In this document: positions 8,506-17,431 of the stretch, one piece after another
How the letters are laid out: every line of letters begins with the position of its first letter
How positions within the stretch are numbered: position 1 is the stretch's first letter
Notes under the pieces: generated by a model
What the model saw: only the letters and a program-made list of their open reading frames with translations
The model's database searches: none
What the model was told of the DNA's origin: nothing
DNA from: Paenibacillus sp. FSL R5-0517
Lineage (GTDB): Bacteria > Bacillota > Bacilli > Paenibacillales > Paenibacillaceae
Direction: 5' to 3'
Length of the DNA: 64,000 nt
Assembly: GCF_037974355.1 (NCBI RefSeq)
Contig: NZ_CP150235.1
Location: 6,386,001 to 6,450,000 of the forward strand
Made by a program: the position numbers and the translations under genes

Positions 8506-10143
8506 TTAGGGCAGCGTAATACTCAATGCATTCAACAAATCAGCTTGTCTGACCGGTTTCGTCAGAACAGCATCAAAGGTTTCCGCTTCGTGCGGGTCAA
8601 TGTGCATACCATATGGAACCAGAACAATGACGGGCAAGTTCTCCAGCCGCTGTTTCATTTCATGTACGAAATCAACTGCGCCGCCCTCTTGAAGTCCCAT
8701 ATCCACAACGGCTACATCCGGCTTGAAGCCCTCCTTGATCCACTCATGTGCTACACTCGAACCCGAGGTCATATGCACATCCATCTCCCATCTGCGCATC
8801 AGGGAAGAAACGCCTTGCAATATATCCGGGTCCTTGGCGAGCAACACCTTTTTCCCTTTTAACCGCTGCTGAATACTTGCAAGTTGAGGTAACTCCCAGT
8901 ATCTGCGTAAGGGAAGGGCAATATGGAATTCCGTCTCATTCTCTCCCGCACTACTCACCTGAATACGGCCATGCATGAGAATGGCAAGATTTTGGCTTAC
9001 TGCCAAACCCAGATTGCTTCCGATCAGTTTTTGGATATCCAAATTTTCATCTTGGCCGTTCAAAGTACGCAACTTCTTATCGGATACCATCTGACCCGTG
9101 TACTTCACCTTGAGCGCAAGTGTACCCATATCCTCTGTCTCTTCGCCGTTCACCATGGCCGTGATTAGAACTGAGCCTTCACGCGTTGAATCCAGAGCAT
9201 ATTGAATGACATGTGCAAGCAACTGTCCGATCTTGATCTCATCACCAACAAATACTTGCGACACATTCAAATCAAGATTCAATCCCAGATCAATATTCTT
9301 GCCCGATGCCATTCCGGCATAGAGATAAACGGTATTTTCAATGGTGCCGACCAGATCAAACGGATCATCATGGATAACCGTTTTGCCTGCCTCATTAATA
9401 TTGAAGTTCATCATATTATTCAGGAGCGAGAGTAGTATGTTGCCACTCGTCTCGATCATATTTACATACTCCGATTGCTCTTCAGGCATGTCCGGTGTAC
9501 GCATCAGATCCGTCAATCCCAGAATGCCGTTCAACGGATTGCGAATCTCGTGACTCATCAGCTTTAACATCTGTGATTTGGTCATCGCCTCGGATTCGGC
9601 TCGCTCTTTCTCTGCCTGGAGCTGCTCTTTCATTTGTTCCGAGTCACTCAATTTTCGTTCCTGCACATGCAGGGTGCTCTCCAGATCCACAACATATCCC
9701 AGAAAGACAGCCATCGCGTTCAGCGTCTTCATATCCGTTTCACTGATCACATAACCAGCATTGTCCATTAGACATATCGTTCCAAATGCTTCGCCAGATC
9801 TTCGTATGATAGGTACACCCACGAAGAAACGACTCCCAAGTCCACTCGTGACGTCCATGGAGCTTGTCATTGGGTTTTCACATGTATTCTGAATGGTAAG
9901 AACGCTACCTTTGTCTCTTAACACCAGACTGCAATATGATTCGTTAAATGAAAGCTCACTGCCTTTAACAATCAACTCTTCCGTACGGTTAAAGGCCTCC
10001 AAAATGAAATTCGTCACCCCATCATTCGTGGCAACGAAGATGGTATTGACCTTCAATATCCCGCTTAATACGTCCACGATATGGGCCGCAGCTTCCTTTA
10101 TGTCTTCATAGAAGCCTCTCGTAATGCCTTCTGCCGTCCCCAT
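8506..10143 (-). CDS. GAF - histidine kinase - receiver hybrid protein with a degenerate ATP-binding domain
   Basis: A 545-aa soluble protein: GAF domain at about 20-155, coiled coil at about 160-190, HisKA at about 190-255 with His198 in MSHEIRNPLNG, HATPase-like region at about 260-412, and a C-terminal receiver at about 430-543 with Asp481 (VVDMG) and Lys in LTKPV. The ATPase part looks inactive: the N-box Asn is Gln314 (HVIQYAL) and the G1-box Asp is Tyr348 (KVKYTGQ), although a G2-like SNLGLA remains. It may act as a scaffold or phosphoacceptor instead of an autokinase. The start is set by AGGGGTG before ATG 10143. It is monocistronic, and the signal sensed by GAF is unknown. Confidence 0.85.
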   Translation of the reverse strand: MGTAEGITRGFYEDIKEAAAHIVDVLSGILKVNTIFVATNDGVTNFILEAFNRTEELIVKGSELSFNESYCSLVLRDKGSVLTIQNTCENPMTSSMDVTSGLGSRFFVGVPIIRRSGEAFGTICLMDNAGYVISETDMKTLNAMAVFLGYVVDLESTLHVQERKLSDSEQMKEQLQAEKERAESEAMTKSQMLKLMSHEIRNPLNGILGLTDLMRTPDMPEEQSEYVNMIETSGNILLSLLNNMMNFNINEAGKTVIHDDPFDLVGTIENTVYLYAGMASGKNIDLGLNLDLNVSQVFVGDEIKIGQLLAHVIQYALDSTREGSVLITAMVNGEETEDMGTLALKVKYTGQMVSDKKLRTLNGQDENLDIQKLIGSNLGLAVSQNLAILMHGRIQVSSAGENETEFHIALPLRRYWELPQLASIQQRLKGKKVLLAKDPDILQGVSSLMRRWEMDVHMTSGSSVAHEWIKEGFKPDVAVVDMGLQEGGAVDFVHEMKQRLENLPVIVLVPYGMHIDPHEAETFDAVLTKPVRQADLLNALSITLP

Positions 10144-10508
10144 GATTCACCCCTCTTGTCTCAGCTGCACTTTCAAATCTGTATATCAGAATGTTTAATC
10201 ACGTACAAGGGTTCATCAAGAATCCGAATATCTGTCACAATCTATACTTATATGATTAACACCGTAGAAGTAAAAGAGAATCATACTCCCTGCCAATCGC
10301 CCCTTTTTTGGACAAAAGCAGGTCTTGAACTAATGACGTAACAAGCGTAAATATACTGCAAATTGCCTTTTCAAATGGCTCAAAGTTCATCTTGTCCAAC
10401 TTCGGATATTTTACATGCAGAATAACTAGAAATTATACGCTTCTACTCAGACTTTGGGAACCTTTATCCGCAGTAATTAAAGGAAAGTCCATTTTGTCCA
10501 TTAAGTTG

Positions 10509-10524
10509 TGTGACCATTATCACA
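10509..10524. promoter_or_regulatory. Fnr-type box
   Basis: TGTGA-CCATTA-TCACA is a perfect match to the Crp/Fnr palindrome TGTGA-N6-TCACA. B. subtilis Fnr uses TGTGANATANNTCACA. Its position upstream of an oxygen-sensitive reductase operon supports anaerobic activation. Confidence 0.75.
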
Positions 10525-10530
10525 CCCAAA

Positions 10531-10546
10531 AAACCACATATAGTTT
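10531..10546. promoter_or_regulatory. NrdR box 1
   Basis: Read on the minus strand, AAACTATATGTGGTTT matches 12 of 16 positions of the NrdR consensus ACACWATATATWGTGT. It overlaps the likely -10. Confidence 0.65.
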
Positions 10547-10562
10547 ATAAATGGATAATACA

Positions 10563-10578
10563 AATCTACATATAGTAT
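10563..10578. promoter_or_regulatory. NrdR box 2
   Basis: ATACTATATGTAGATT (minus strand) matches 12 of 16 NrdR consensus positions. It starts 32 bases after box 1, three helical turns, the usual NrdR tandem spacing. Confidence 0.65.
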
Positions 10579-10625
10579 TTAACGCAATTTAAATGATCAA
10601 TACATCATTTTAGGAGGAACCTTAC

Positions 10626-12587
10626 ATGAACTTGCTTGAGTATGCCACTCCACCGGCATCCGATCTATTATCCGACCTGGGAAGACGAATTATTGGCGCT
10701 GAAGATGCCGATACGCTGAGGGAAAATGCGAATCTGAACGGGGACTCCTTCAGCGGCAAGATGAGCAGGCTCGGTTCGGAGACCGCCAAGTGGCATGCTC
10801 TGCGTCATGTGTTGCCGGAAGAGCTTGCTCAAGCTGTGGAGAACGGGGATCTGTATGTACACGACCTGGATCAGTATGCACTTGGCACGACCAACTGCAT
10901 CTTTATCCCGTTTGACCGTCTTCTTGCTGCGGGTTTCAATACAGGCAACGGATCGGTTCGCACACCTCAGACGATCATGTCTGCAATGGCTCTGGTTGCA
11001 ATCATCTTCCAATCCCAGCAGAACAGTCAGTATGGTGGCGTATCGGCCAATAAGATTGATTGGGATCTAGCGCCCTATGTGCAGCGATCGTTTCGCAAAC
11101 ATTATCGCAAAGGACAACGACTTTTTGGTGAGAATGCTCTGATTGAAGATGAACAACTTCATCTGGACAGTATGGAAGCGAAGAATCAGTGCCCACGCGC
11201 ATATGACTTCGCCTATGAAGAGACTGAACTGGAGACGGGACAAGCTGCCGAATCGCTGATCCATAACCTTAATACGATGAGCAGTCGGGCTGGTGGACAG
11301 ATTCCATTCACATCACTGAATTATGGACTATGTACTTCTGCGGAAGGACGGTTGGTATCACGTTCATTGCTCGAAGCAACGATTCGCGGCCTGGGCAACG
11401 GGGAAACTCCCGTGTTCCCTCAACATATTTTCCAATGTAAACAAGGGATCAATCAGGCTCATGGCGAGCCAAACTATGATCTGTTCCGCCTTGCGGTCAC
11501 CTGTTCATCCCGGCGGATGTATCCTAACTTTGTCAATGTGGATGCCTCGTTCAATCTGCCTTTCTATCATCCGGAAGATCCGGATACGATCATTGCAACC
11601 ATGGGATGCCGCACACGTACTCTGGCTGACCGGTTTGGTCGTAATCGTCAAAGTGGTAAAGGTAATCTGTCGTTTAATACCATCAACCTGGTCAAGCTCG
11701 GCATCCGGTTTGGCATCTGCCAGGGCAACAGAGCGGTTGCCGATCGGGCGGGATTCTACACTGCACTGGAATCCGTGATGCAAAATGCTGCGCATGGTCT
11801 GTTGCATCGGTACCGTATCCAGACTGTTCAACCTGCTAAGGCGTCAGATTTCATGATGCGGGAGGGTGTATGGGAAGGCGGGGAGCAACTTGCTCCGAAT
11901 GAACCCGTTGGGGATCTGCTCAAACATGGTACGTTATCCCTGGGTTTTATCGGTCTGGCAGAATGTATGACAGCTCTCTATGGACGCCATCATGGACAGG
12001 ACCCTCATGTGCATCGTGAAGCGCTGAATATTATTCGCACCATGAGAGAGTTCTGTGATCAGATGAGCGAGCAACATAACTTGAATATCACCCTGTTTGC
12101 TACACCTGCTGAAGGGTTATCCGGCAAATTCACGAAGATCGATAGAGCGCGATATGGGCTTATTCCTGGAGTTAATGATCGGGAGTATTATACGAATTCA
12201 TTCCATATCCCCGTATACCACACTCTTCCAGCTTATCGGAAGATTGAACTGGAGGCCCCGTTCCATACTTTGTGTAATGCGGGGGCAATCTCCTATGTGG
12301 AGCTGGACGGGAACGTTCGAGCCAACACCGCAGCTTTCCTGCGAATCGTGCAATATGCACTGGCGCAGGATATCGGGTATTTTTCCATTAATCATCCGAT
12401 TGATCGCTGCCCTGCATGCGGTTATGAAGGTGTTATCGGGGATGTATGCCCAGGCTGCGAAGCTCATGAGAACCATGTACACTTCCAGCGGTTACGCCGT
12501 GTAACCGGCTATCTGACCGGAAATTACAAAGTGCGATTTAATGCTGCGAAGCAGGCTGAAGTACGGGATCGGGTGAAACACCGATGA
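10626..12587 (+). CDS. nrdD: Anaerobic (class III) ribonucleoside-triphosphate reductase
   Basis: A 653-aa glycyl-radical enzyme that reduces NTPs to dNTPs without oxygen. The C-terminus has the zinc cysteines CPAC and CPGC (CPACGYEG, then VCPGCEAHEN) and the radical site Gly628 in RRVTGYL, matching the E. coli NrdD ending. The protein starts at the catalytic barrel: about 70-100 residues corresponding to the ATP-cone of longer NrdD proteins are missing, so dATP overall-activity inhibition may be absent. AGGAGG precedes the ATG. The gene overlaps nrdG by four bases and is controlled by Fnr and NrdR boxes. Confidence 0.95.
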   Translation: MNLLEYATPPASDLLSDLGRRIIGAEDADTLRENANLNGDSFSGKMSRLGSETAKWHALRHVLPEELAQAVENGDLYVHDLDQYALGTTNCIFIPFDRLLAAGFNTGNGSVRTPQTIMSAMALVAIIFQSQQNSQYGGVSANKIDWDLAPYVQRSFRKHYRKGQRLFGENALIEDEQLHLDSMEAKNQCPRAYDFAYEETELETGQAAESLIHNLNTMSSRAGGQIPFTSLNYGLCTSAEGRLVSRSLLEATIRGLGNGETPVFPQHIFQCKQGINQAHGEPNYDLFRLAVTCSSRRMYPNFVNVDASFNLPFYHPEDPDTIIATMGCRTRTLADRFGRNRQSGKGNLSFNTINLVKLGIRFGICQGNRAVADRAGFYTALESVMQNAAHGLLHRYRIQTVQPAKASDFMMREGVWEGGEQLAPNEPVGDLLKHGTLSLGFIGLAECMTALYGRHHGQDPHVHREALNIIRTMREFCDQMSEQHNLNITLFATPAEGLSGKFTKIDRARYGLIPGVNDREYYTNSFHIPVYHTLPAYRKIELEAPFHTLCNAGAISYVELDGNVRANTAAFLRIVQYALAQDIGYFSINHPIDRCPACGYEGVIGDVCPGCEAHENHVHFQRLRRVTGYLTGNYKVRFNAAKQAEVRDRVKHR

Positions 12588-13093
12588 ATCTATATGGATA
12601 CATCCCGGAATCGGTGAATGAGGGGACCGGCCTGCGTGCGGTGTTGTTCATCAGCGGTTGCCGCCACGCCTGTCCGGGCTGCTTCAGTCCGGATTCGTGG
12701 AGTTTTCGGGCGGGTGAGCCTTTTACAGAGGAGCGGCAGCAGCAGATTCTGCATGAAGTGACGAACCATCCGTTGCTCGATGGCGTGACGTTGTGTGGTG
12801 GTGATCCCTTTTTCTCGGCAGCAGAATGTGCGAACTGGATTCAGCAGCTCCGCACTGCACGTCCTGATATGACAGTATGGGCCTATACCGGATTCGCATA
12901 TGAAGAGCTTGTTACTGACCCTGCGAGAGCGCAGCTTGCCCGACTATGCGACGTTATTATCGATGGGCGATATATTCAAGCTGAGCGTGACGTCTCTCTA
13001 CCCTTTCGCGGCAGTCGGAATCAACGCTTGATTGATGTTAGTGCAACACTAGCCACTCAGACTATCGTTACGATGCAGCTCAGTATGCCATAA
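12584..13093 (+). CDS. nrdG: Anaerobic ribonucleotide reductase activating protein (radical SAM)
   Basis: A 169-aa radical SAM activase with the cluster-binding motif CRHACPGC (Cys-x3-Cys-x2-Cys) and the SAM-binding GGDP segment (TLCGGDPFF). It generates the glycyl radical on NrdD using S-adenosylmethionine and reduced flavodoxin or ferredoxin. Its ATG lies in the ATGA that ends nrdD, so the two are translationally coupled. A terminator follows. Confidence 0.95.
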   Translation: MNLYGYIPESVNEGTGLRAVLFISGCRHACPGCFSPDSWSFRAGEPFTEERQQQILHEVTNHPLLDGVTLCGGDPFFSAAECANWIQQLRTARPDMTVWAYTGFAYEELVTDPARAQLARLCDVIIDGRYIQAERDVSLPFRGSRNQRLIDVSATLATQTIVTMQLSMP

Positions 13094-13124
13094 ACATTGA
13101 TTGTACTCCCCCTCCCCAATTATC

Positions 13125-13162
13125 AAGACATGAGTCCCCCAGTGCGGACTCGTGTCTTTTTG
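13125..13162 (+). terminator. Terminator of nrdDG
   Basis: AAGACATGAGTCC (13125 onward) pairs with GGACTCGTGTCTT, with one mismatch, and is followed by TTTTT. Confidence 0.75.
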
Positions 13163-13314
13163 GCGTATAGAGATCTGCCTTAAAGAAATAGGATTTATCC
13201 ATTCTCTCTATTTTCTTCTCTATTGCATGACGATATATTATATAGGTAGTTATTAATTTAGCATTTAAAATTTAACCGTTTACATAAGGTAATCAGGGAG
13301 GAATCATCTTTTAT

Positions 13315-14154
13315 ATGGATATTGTTCAAGCTTTAATTACATGTATGCCTTTCTTTCGAGATACGATTCGTCAGGATGTAACCCTCTCCGTTATTGATCA
13401 TGAAAAATTCTTATATTTCTCAGCAGGAGAATCATTAAAGCAACTGAATTATCAACCCGGCGACCCTCTATTAGATGTAAATCGAAATTTTGCTGATCTC
13501 AACGGCGGTACAGTCAAACGATTCGATCACTATCCTAAAGATTTGTTTGGTGTTCCTTTTGATGTAGCTTTTATTCCCATTAAAAATGAACAAGGTGAAG
13601 TCATCGCCCTGTTTAATCTGCTCTACAGTATGGATGACCAGGACCAGCTGCAACAACTCATGGATGTTACCGAAAATCTGACCAACCAATTAATTGACAG
13701 TGTTCAGCATGTAGCTGCACACTCCGAGGAACTCAGTGCCACAACCGAAGAGATCCGGAACAACTCCAAACAAGCCGTGCAGAAATCAGGAAATGTAACT
13801 CAGGTTGCCAGTTTCATTCGTGAAATCTCCGAACAGACGAATCTGCTCGGCTTAAATGCGGCCATTGAAGCGGCTCGTGTAGGTGAAGCAGGTGCAGGTT
13901 TTGGCGTTGTTGCCAAAGAAATTCGCAAACTGTCTGTGGACACCAAGGAAGCGACGGCCCGTATTGAAGATTCTCTTCTATCCGTTCGACAATCCATTCA
14001 GGGCATGGAGAATGAACTGGGTGAGATCACGGCAAGCTCTCAAGAGCAGGCTGAACTCGTAAACAATTTCATGAGCACAATTGAGCAGCTGAACGAAACC
14101 AACAAACAATTGAAGCAATTTGTGCAAAAAATGATTACGTTTGACGGAAAATAA
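13315..14154 (+). CDS. Soluble methyl-accepting chemotaxis-type protein (YfmS-like)
   Basis: A 279-aa protein with no membrane helix. Residues 1-105 form a small sensory region resembling a PAS-like or cache-like fold, and residues 115-276 form an MCP signalling hairpin with the conserved tip [22 protein letters not shown]. It resembles B. subtilis YfmS, a cytosolic chemoreceptor. It should couple to CheA/CheW at the cell-pole arrays. The only candidate ribosome site, GGGAGG, is 13 bases before the ATG, longer than usual. It is a single gene; the signal sensed is unknown. Confidence 0.85.
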   Translation: MDIVQALITCMPFFRDTIRQDVTLSVIDHEKFLYFSAGESLKQLNYQPGDPLLDVNRNFADLNGGTVKRFDHYPKDLFGVPFDVAFIPIKNEQGEVIALFNLLYSMDDQDQLQQLMDVTENLTNQLIDSVQHVAAHSEELSATTEEIRNNSKQAVQKSGNVTQVASFIREISEQTNLLGLNAAIEAARVGEAGAGFGVVAKEIRKLSVDTKEATARIEDSLLSVRQSIQGMENELGEITASSQEQAELVNNFMSTIEQLNETNKQLKQFVQKMITFDGK

Positions 14155-14172
14155 AAAGGCGTACAGACGAAC

Positions 14173-14202
14173 AAAAGCCTCCGAATGCATTCGGAGGCTT
14201 TT
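14173..14202. terminator. Bidirectional terminator
   Basis: AAAAGCCTCCGAATG continues directly into its complement CATTCGGAGGCTTTT, a 15-bp-arm palindrome between convergent genes. Confidence 0.8.
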
Positions 14203-14217
14203 CCATGAGCTATTGAC

Positions 14218-17040
14218 TTAACGAATCTCGAAATGGCTGATACGTACACCTGCCGACAGCACAATGTATACATCCTGCGCGCCTGATGCACCTGTGAGTT
14301 CTGCCTTCACGGTAGACCACTGTTGGGCTGCGCCTTGCACCAGTTCCACACGTCCTGCAAGTGTACCATCCGGTGAGCCGAGTCGCACTTCCAACACAGC
14401 GCCAGCTTGTTCTGCGGAGACACGTGCTTCCATTGCTGCTGCCCCACTACCCAGATCGGCATCTTTGAAGGCAATCCATCCTTGCTCTCCAACTACACGG
14501 ACAGCACTGCCACCCTCTTTGCTCTCATCCAGATCAACACCCAGGTAAGCATCATAATTCTCGGCGCGGGTAGCCACGCCTAGATTACGAGCTGGGATCG
14601 TCTCTCCTTCTACCGCGAGGTCTGCAACCAGTTGAACATCGGAAGATGACTTGGCCACCATAATGGAGTAAGTTCCACTTTCCACGACATAGCGATCACG
14701 AGTCACATCCCAGATAGCCAGTTCCTGAACAGGCAAGGTAAAGCTGACTTTCACTGTAGCTCCCGCTTCGATAGGAAGACGACGGAATCCTTTTAACGTT
14801 TTGAGTGGACGTTTCACCCGGGATTTGCCTGCACGAACGTACAACTGTACAACCTCGTCACTGGCGATTGAACTGGTATTGGTCACATCTACGGTTACCG
14901 TTACGTTGCCCGCTGTATCAACTTGAGCTGGGTTAAGTTCCAAATTGCTGTATTTAAACGTTGCATACGTCAGACCATGTCCAAACGGATATAGTACATT
15001 GCCTTCAAAATATTGATACGTCCGACCGGATTGAATGATATCGTAATCCTTGATGTCGGTCAGTTGATCTGCGGATTGTACCCATGTCATGTTCAGACGG
15101 CCTGCTGGCGCATAGTCGCCATACAATACGTCAGCCACTGCGTTACCCAGCTCCTGTCCTGCGTGTGAAGTGTACAATACCGCCGGGATGTTCTCCTGAA
15201 CCCAATTGGACGTGAACGGATAACTACCAACAATGACGACAACCGTGTTCGGGTTCGCGGCATAGACCGCCTCAACCAGACGTTGCTGCGATTCGGCGAG
15301 ATCCAGACTTGGACGGTCAATCTCTTCTTTCCCGTTTACAAGCGGATTATTACCAACAAAGACAATCGCCGTTTCCGCAGCCTTGGCAGCTGCTACCGCT
15401 TCCTCAATTCCGTTCACAACCACATCCTGCTTGAATGTTTCTGTGGCACCGAAAGTCTTCAGTTCTTCTGACACTGCGAATGCATCGTTTCCACCATTAG
15501 GTGCAGTCACCGTTTTGCCATTCCATGTAGTCAGACCTATACTGCCATCCTGTTGTGGCAACAGGTGGAATACTTCCTTCACGAACCAGCCATACACTTC
15601 ATCAGCGGAAGCCGTTACGGTCTCTTCATCAGTCGTTAGATATTTGCCGTTACTTTCGGCCTGCAAAGTATAACTTCCGAAGCCCCAGTCGGACACCATG
15701 AACGTCTCCGCTTCTCCCGATGCAATAACAGGTGATTTCTCACCATCCGCCAGTCCAATCTTCTTCCCATTGGCTACGGAAGTTAACGTAATGCGATCAT
15801 TTCCATCCTTGTACGCCACGTTATCGCTGCCTACTTTGCCACGGATTGCTTCAAGCGGGGTTACATTATACGGCATGGTGCCTGCATACCAGTCACGATA
15901 GACGGTTCCGCCCAATTGACCAATCACAGCCACTTTACCTGCCTTCGTTTTGTCCAGCGGCAGTGTGCCTTTGTCGTTTTTGAGCAATACCACTTGTTCT
16001 CTCGCAGCTCGAAGCGACAGTTCTTTTGCTTTCTCCGTCATCATGGACTCTTCACCAATAGCCGCGTATGGATTACCTTCTTCCGGATCGAACTCGCCCA
16101 GACGGAAACGCACACGGAACGTATTAAACAACGCCTTGTCGATGTCATCCATCGTGAGTGTGCCTTGTTCCAACCCTTCACGCAGTGCCTGTTTGGACAG
16201 CTCAGCATCATCGGTGATGCTATCAATTCCTGCCTTTACGGACTCTACCGTACCCGGTGTGTGGGAATCATAGTACTGATGATCGTTCTTGATGCCCATT
16301 ACGTCGCCTGCATCACTGACAATGAAACCATCCATACCCCATTCGCCTTTGACAATCTCGTTTACAAAAGGATGCAACAATGCTGGCGTACCATTAATGG
16401 AGTTGTACGCAGTCATCATGGACTGTGCGCCACCTTCTTTGAACGGCTTCTCAAATGCTTTCAGATAATATTCACGCATGTTGCGCGGATCAATGCTAGA
16501 TGAACCACTTCCACGATCCACTTCGTTATTATTCGCAAGAAAATGCTTCAACGTAGCTACCGCTTTGTAGTACTTTGGATGGTCGCCCTGAATTCCTTTG
16601 ACCAATGCTGTCGTCAGCTCCGCTGTCAGTTCCGGATCTTCCCCATACGCCTCTTCATTCCGTCCCCAGCGCGGGTCACGTTCCATATCCACAGTAGGTG
16701 CCCACAGCGTAAGACCGTTCACTGCCGGATTGCGTTTATAAAATACACGTGCCTCATCTCCGAGAACGGAGCCAATCTCCTTCATCAGATCCGTATCCCA
16801 TGTGCATGCCAGCCCCACCGGTTGTGGGAAGGATGTTGCTTCGCCAAGCCAGGCCAAGCCATGTGCCGCTTCTGTTCCGTGTTTGTAGGCAGGCACACCC
16901 AAGCGATCTACTGCTGGCTGATATTGCAGCATGGATTCAATTTTTTCATCTTCAGTCAAGCGGGATACAAGATCTTTCACGCGGGAATCCAAGTCTAGTG
17001 CTGTATCTTGAAACGGATATTTCGTTTGGTTGGTGGTCAT
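14218..17040 (-). CDS. GH3 family beta-glycosidase with a C-terminal CBM6
   Basis: A 940-aa glycosidase. The GH3 barrel spans about 20-330 with KHF at 165-167 and the nucleophile Asp243 in GFIVSDAGDV. A beta-rich insertion (about 400-520) follows, then the alpha/beta sandwich, a fibronectin-III-like domain (about 690-770) and a CBM6-like domain at the C-terminus (about 845-940). This architecture is found in beta-glucosidases and beta-xylosidases acting on plant oligosaccharides; the exact specificity cannot be read. No signal peptide is present, so it should act in the cytosol on imported oligosaccharides. The frame is open to 17082, but AAAGGAG before ATG 17040 fixes the start. Confidence 0.9.
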   Translation of the reverse strand: MTTNQTKYPFQDTALDLDSRVKDLVSRLTEDEKIESMLQYQPAVDRLGVPAYKHGTEAAHGLAWLGEATSFPQPVGLACTWDTDLMKEIGSVLGDEARVFYKRNPAVNGLTLWAPTVDMERDPRWGRNEEAYGEDPELTAELTTALVKGIQGDHPKYYKAVATLKHFLANNNEVDRGSGSSSIDPRNMREYYLKAFEKPFKEGGAQSMMTAYNSINGTPALLHPFVNEIVKGEWGMDGFIVSDAGDVMGIKNDHQYYDSHTPGTVESVKAGIDSITDDAELSKQALREGLEQGTLTMDDIDKALFNTFRVRFRLGEFDPEEGNPYAAIGEESMMTEKAKELSLRAAREQVVLLKNDKGTLPLDKTKAGKVAVIGQLGGTVYRDWYAGTMPYNVTPLEAIRGKVGSDNVAYKDGNDRITLTSVANGKKIGLADGEKSPVIASGEAETFMVSDWGFGSYTLQAESNGKYLTTDEETVTASADEVYGWFVKEVFHLLPQQDGSIGLTTWNGKTVTAPNGGNDAFAVSEELKTFGATETFKQDVVVNGIEEAVAAAKAAETAIVFVGNNPLVNGKEEIDRPSLDLAESQQRLVEAVYAANPNTVVVIVGSYPFTSNWVQENIPAVLYTSHAGQELGNAVADVLYGDYAPAGRLNMTWVQSADQLTDIKDYDIIQSGRTYQYFEGNVLYPFGHGLTYATFKYSNLELNPAQVDTAGNVTVTVDVTNTSSIASDEVVQLYVRAGKSRVKRPLKTLKGFRRLPIEAGATVKVSFTLPVQELAIWDVTRDRYVVESGTYSIMVAKSSSDVQLVADLAVEGETIPARNLGVATRAENYDAYLGVDLDESKEGGSAVRVVGEQGWIAFKDADLGSGAAAMEARVSAEQAGAVLEVRLGSPDGTLAGRVELVQGAAQQWSTVKAELTGASGAQDVYIVLSAGVRISHFEIR

Positions 17041-17431
17041 AGTGAATCTCCTTTGGTTATCGGTAATTAGGACGTTTCTCAAAACTCGCTAAATTCAAAA
17101 TGATAGCGAATACATACATTAATAAAAAACGAGGGTAAATTCGGATGAATTCGTTCTTCCATGAATAGATTAACCCTTTTATAATCAACGTTTTCGGGTA
17201 AATAATTATATCTCCTCCTAAAACCTAAAACGGTTTCGATAATCCTATCATATAGCATGTTTAACAAAAAAAACAGAGGTCCTGCGCAGGAAATTGTGAA
17301 CATCTCCTCTGCAAAATCTGAACCGCACCGTTTTTTCCTGGCATAGTCTGGCAATCATGATTAAGAGTACAACGATGTGCACTGAACGATACGCGAATCA
17401 ACCGAATGAAGATAAATAAGGAGGAAGACTA
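17041..17431. promoter_or_regulatory. Divergent intergenic region between the GH3 and FAD-Rieske genes
   Basis: This stretch of 391 bases holds a possible promoter for the GH3 gene (minus strand TTGTTA, 17 bp, GATTAT; 17239-17267) with a LacI-type operator directly downstream. An AGGAGGAGA lies near 17213-17221 without a usable start codon after it. An open frame at 17079-17354 has no ribosome site and is not called. Confidence 0.4.
17225..17238. promoter_or_regulatory. Possible LacI/GalR-type operator
   Basis: On the minus strand CGAAACCGTTTTAG has the central CG and near-palindromic AAACCGTTTT of LacI-family sites. It sits just after the putative -10 of the GH3 gene. It is a poor match to the CcpA cre consensus, so a dedicated sugar repressor is more likely. 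Confidence 0.35.

Larger units (their letters stand above)
10144..10625 (+). promoter_or_regulatory. Intergenic control region of nrdDG
   Basis: This 482-base stretch separates the hybrid kinase gene from nrdD. The last 120 bases carry an Fnr-type box, a likely -10 (TATAAA at 10546-10551) and two NrdR boxes. The Fnr box centre lies 41.5 bases before the start site predicted from that -10, the class II activator position. I see no gene in the remainder. Confidence 0.6.

Noticed and set aside
17079-17354. Open frame of 91 codons between the GH3 and FAD-Rieske genes
   Set aside because: No ribosome site at any start codon, and it runs through the GH3 promoter and operator region.
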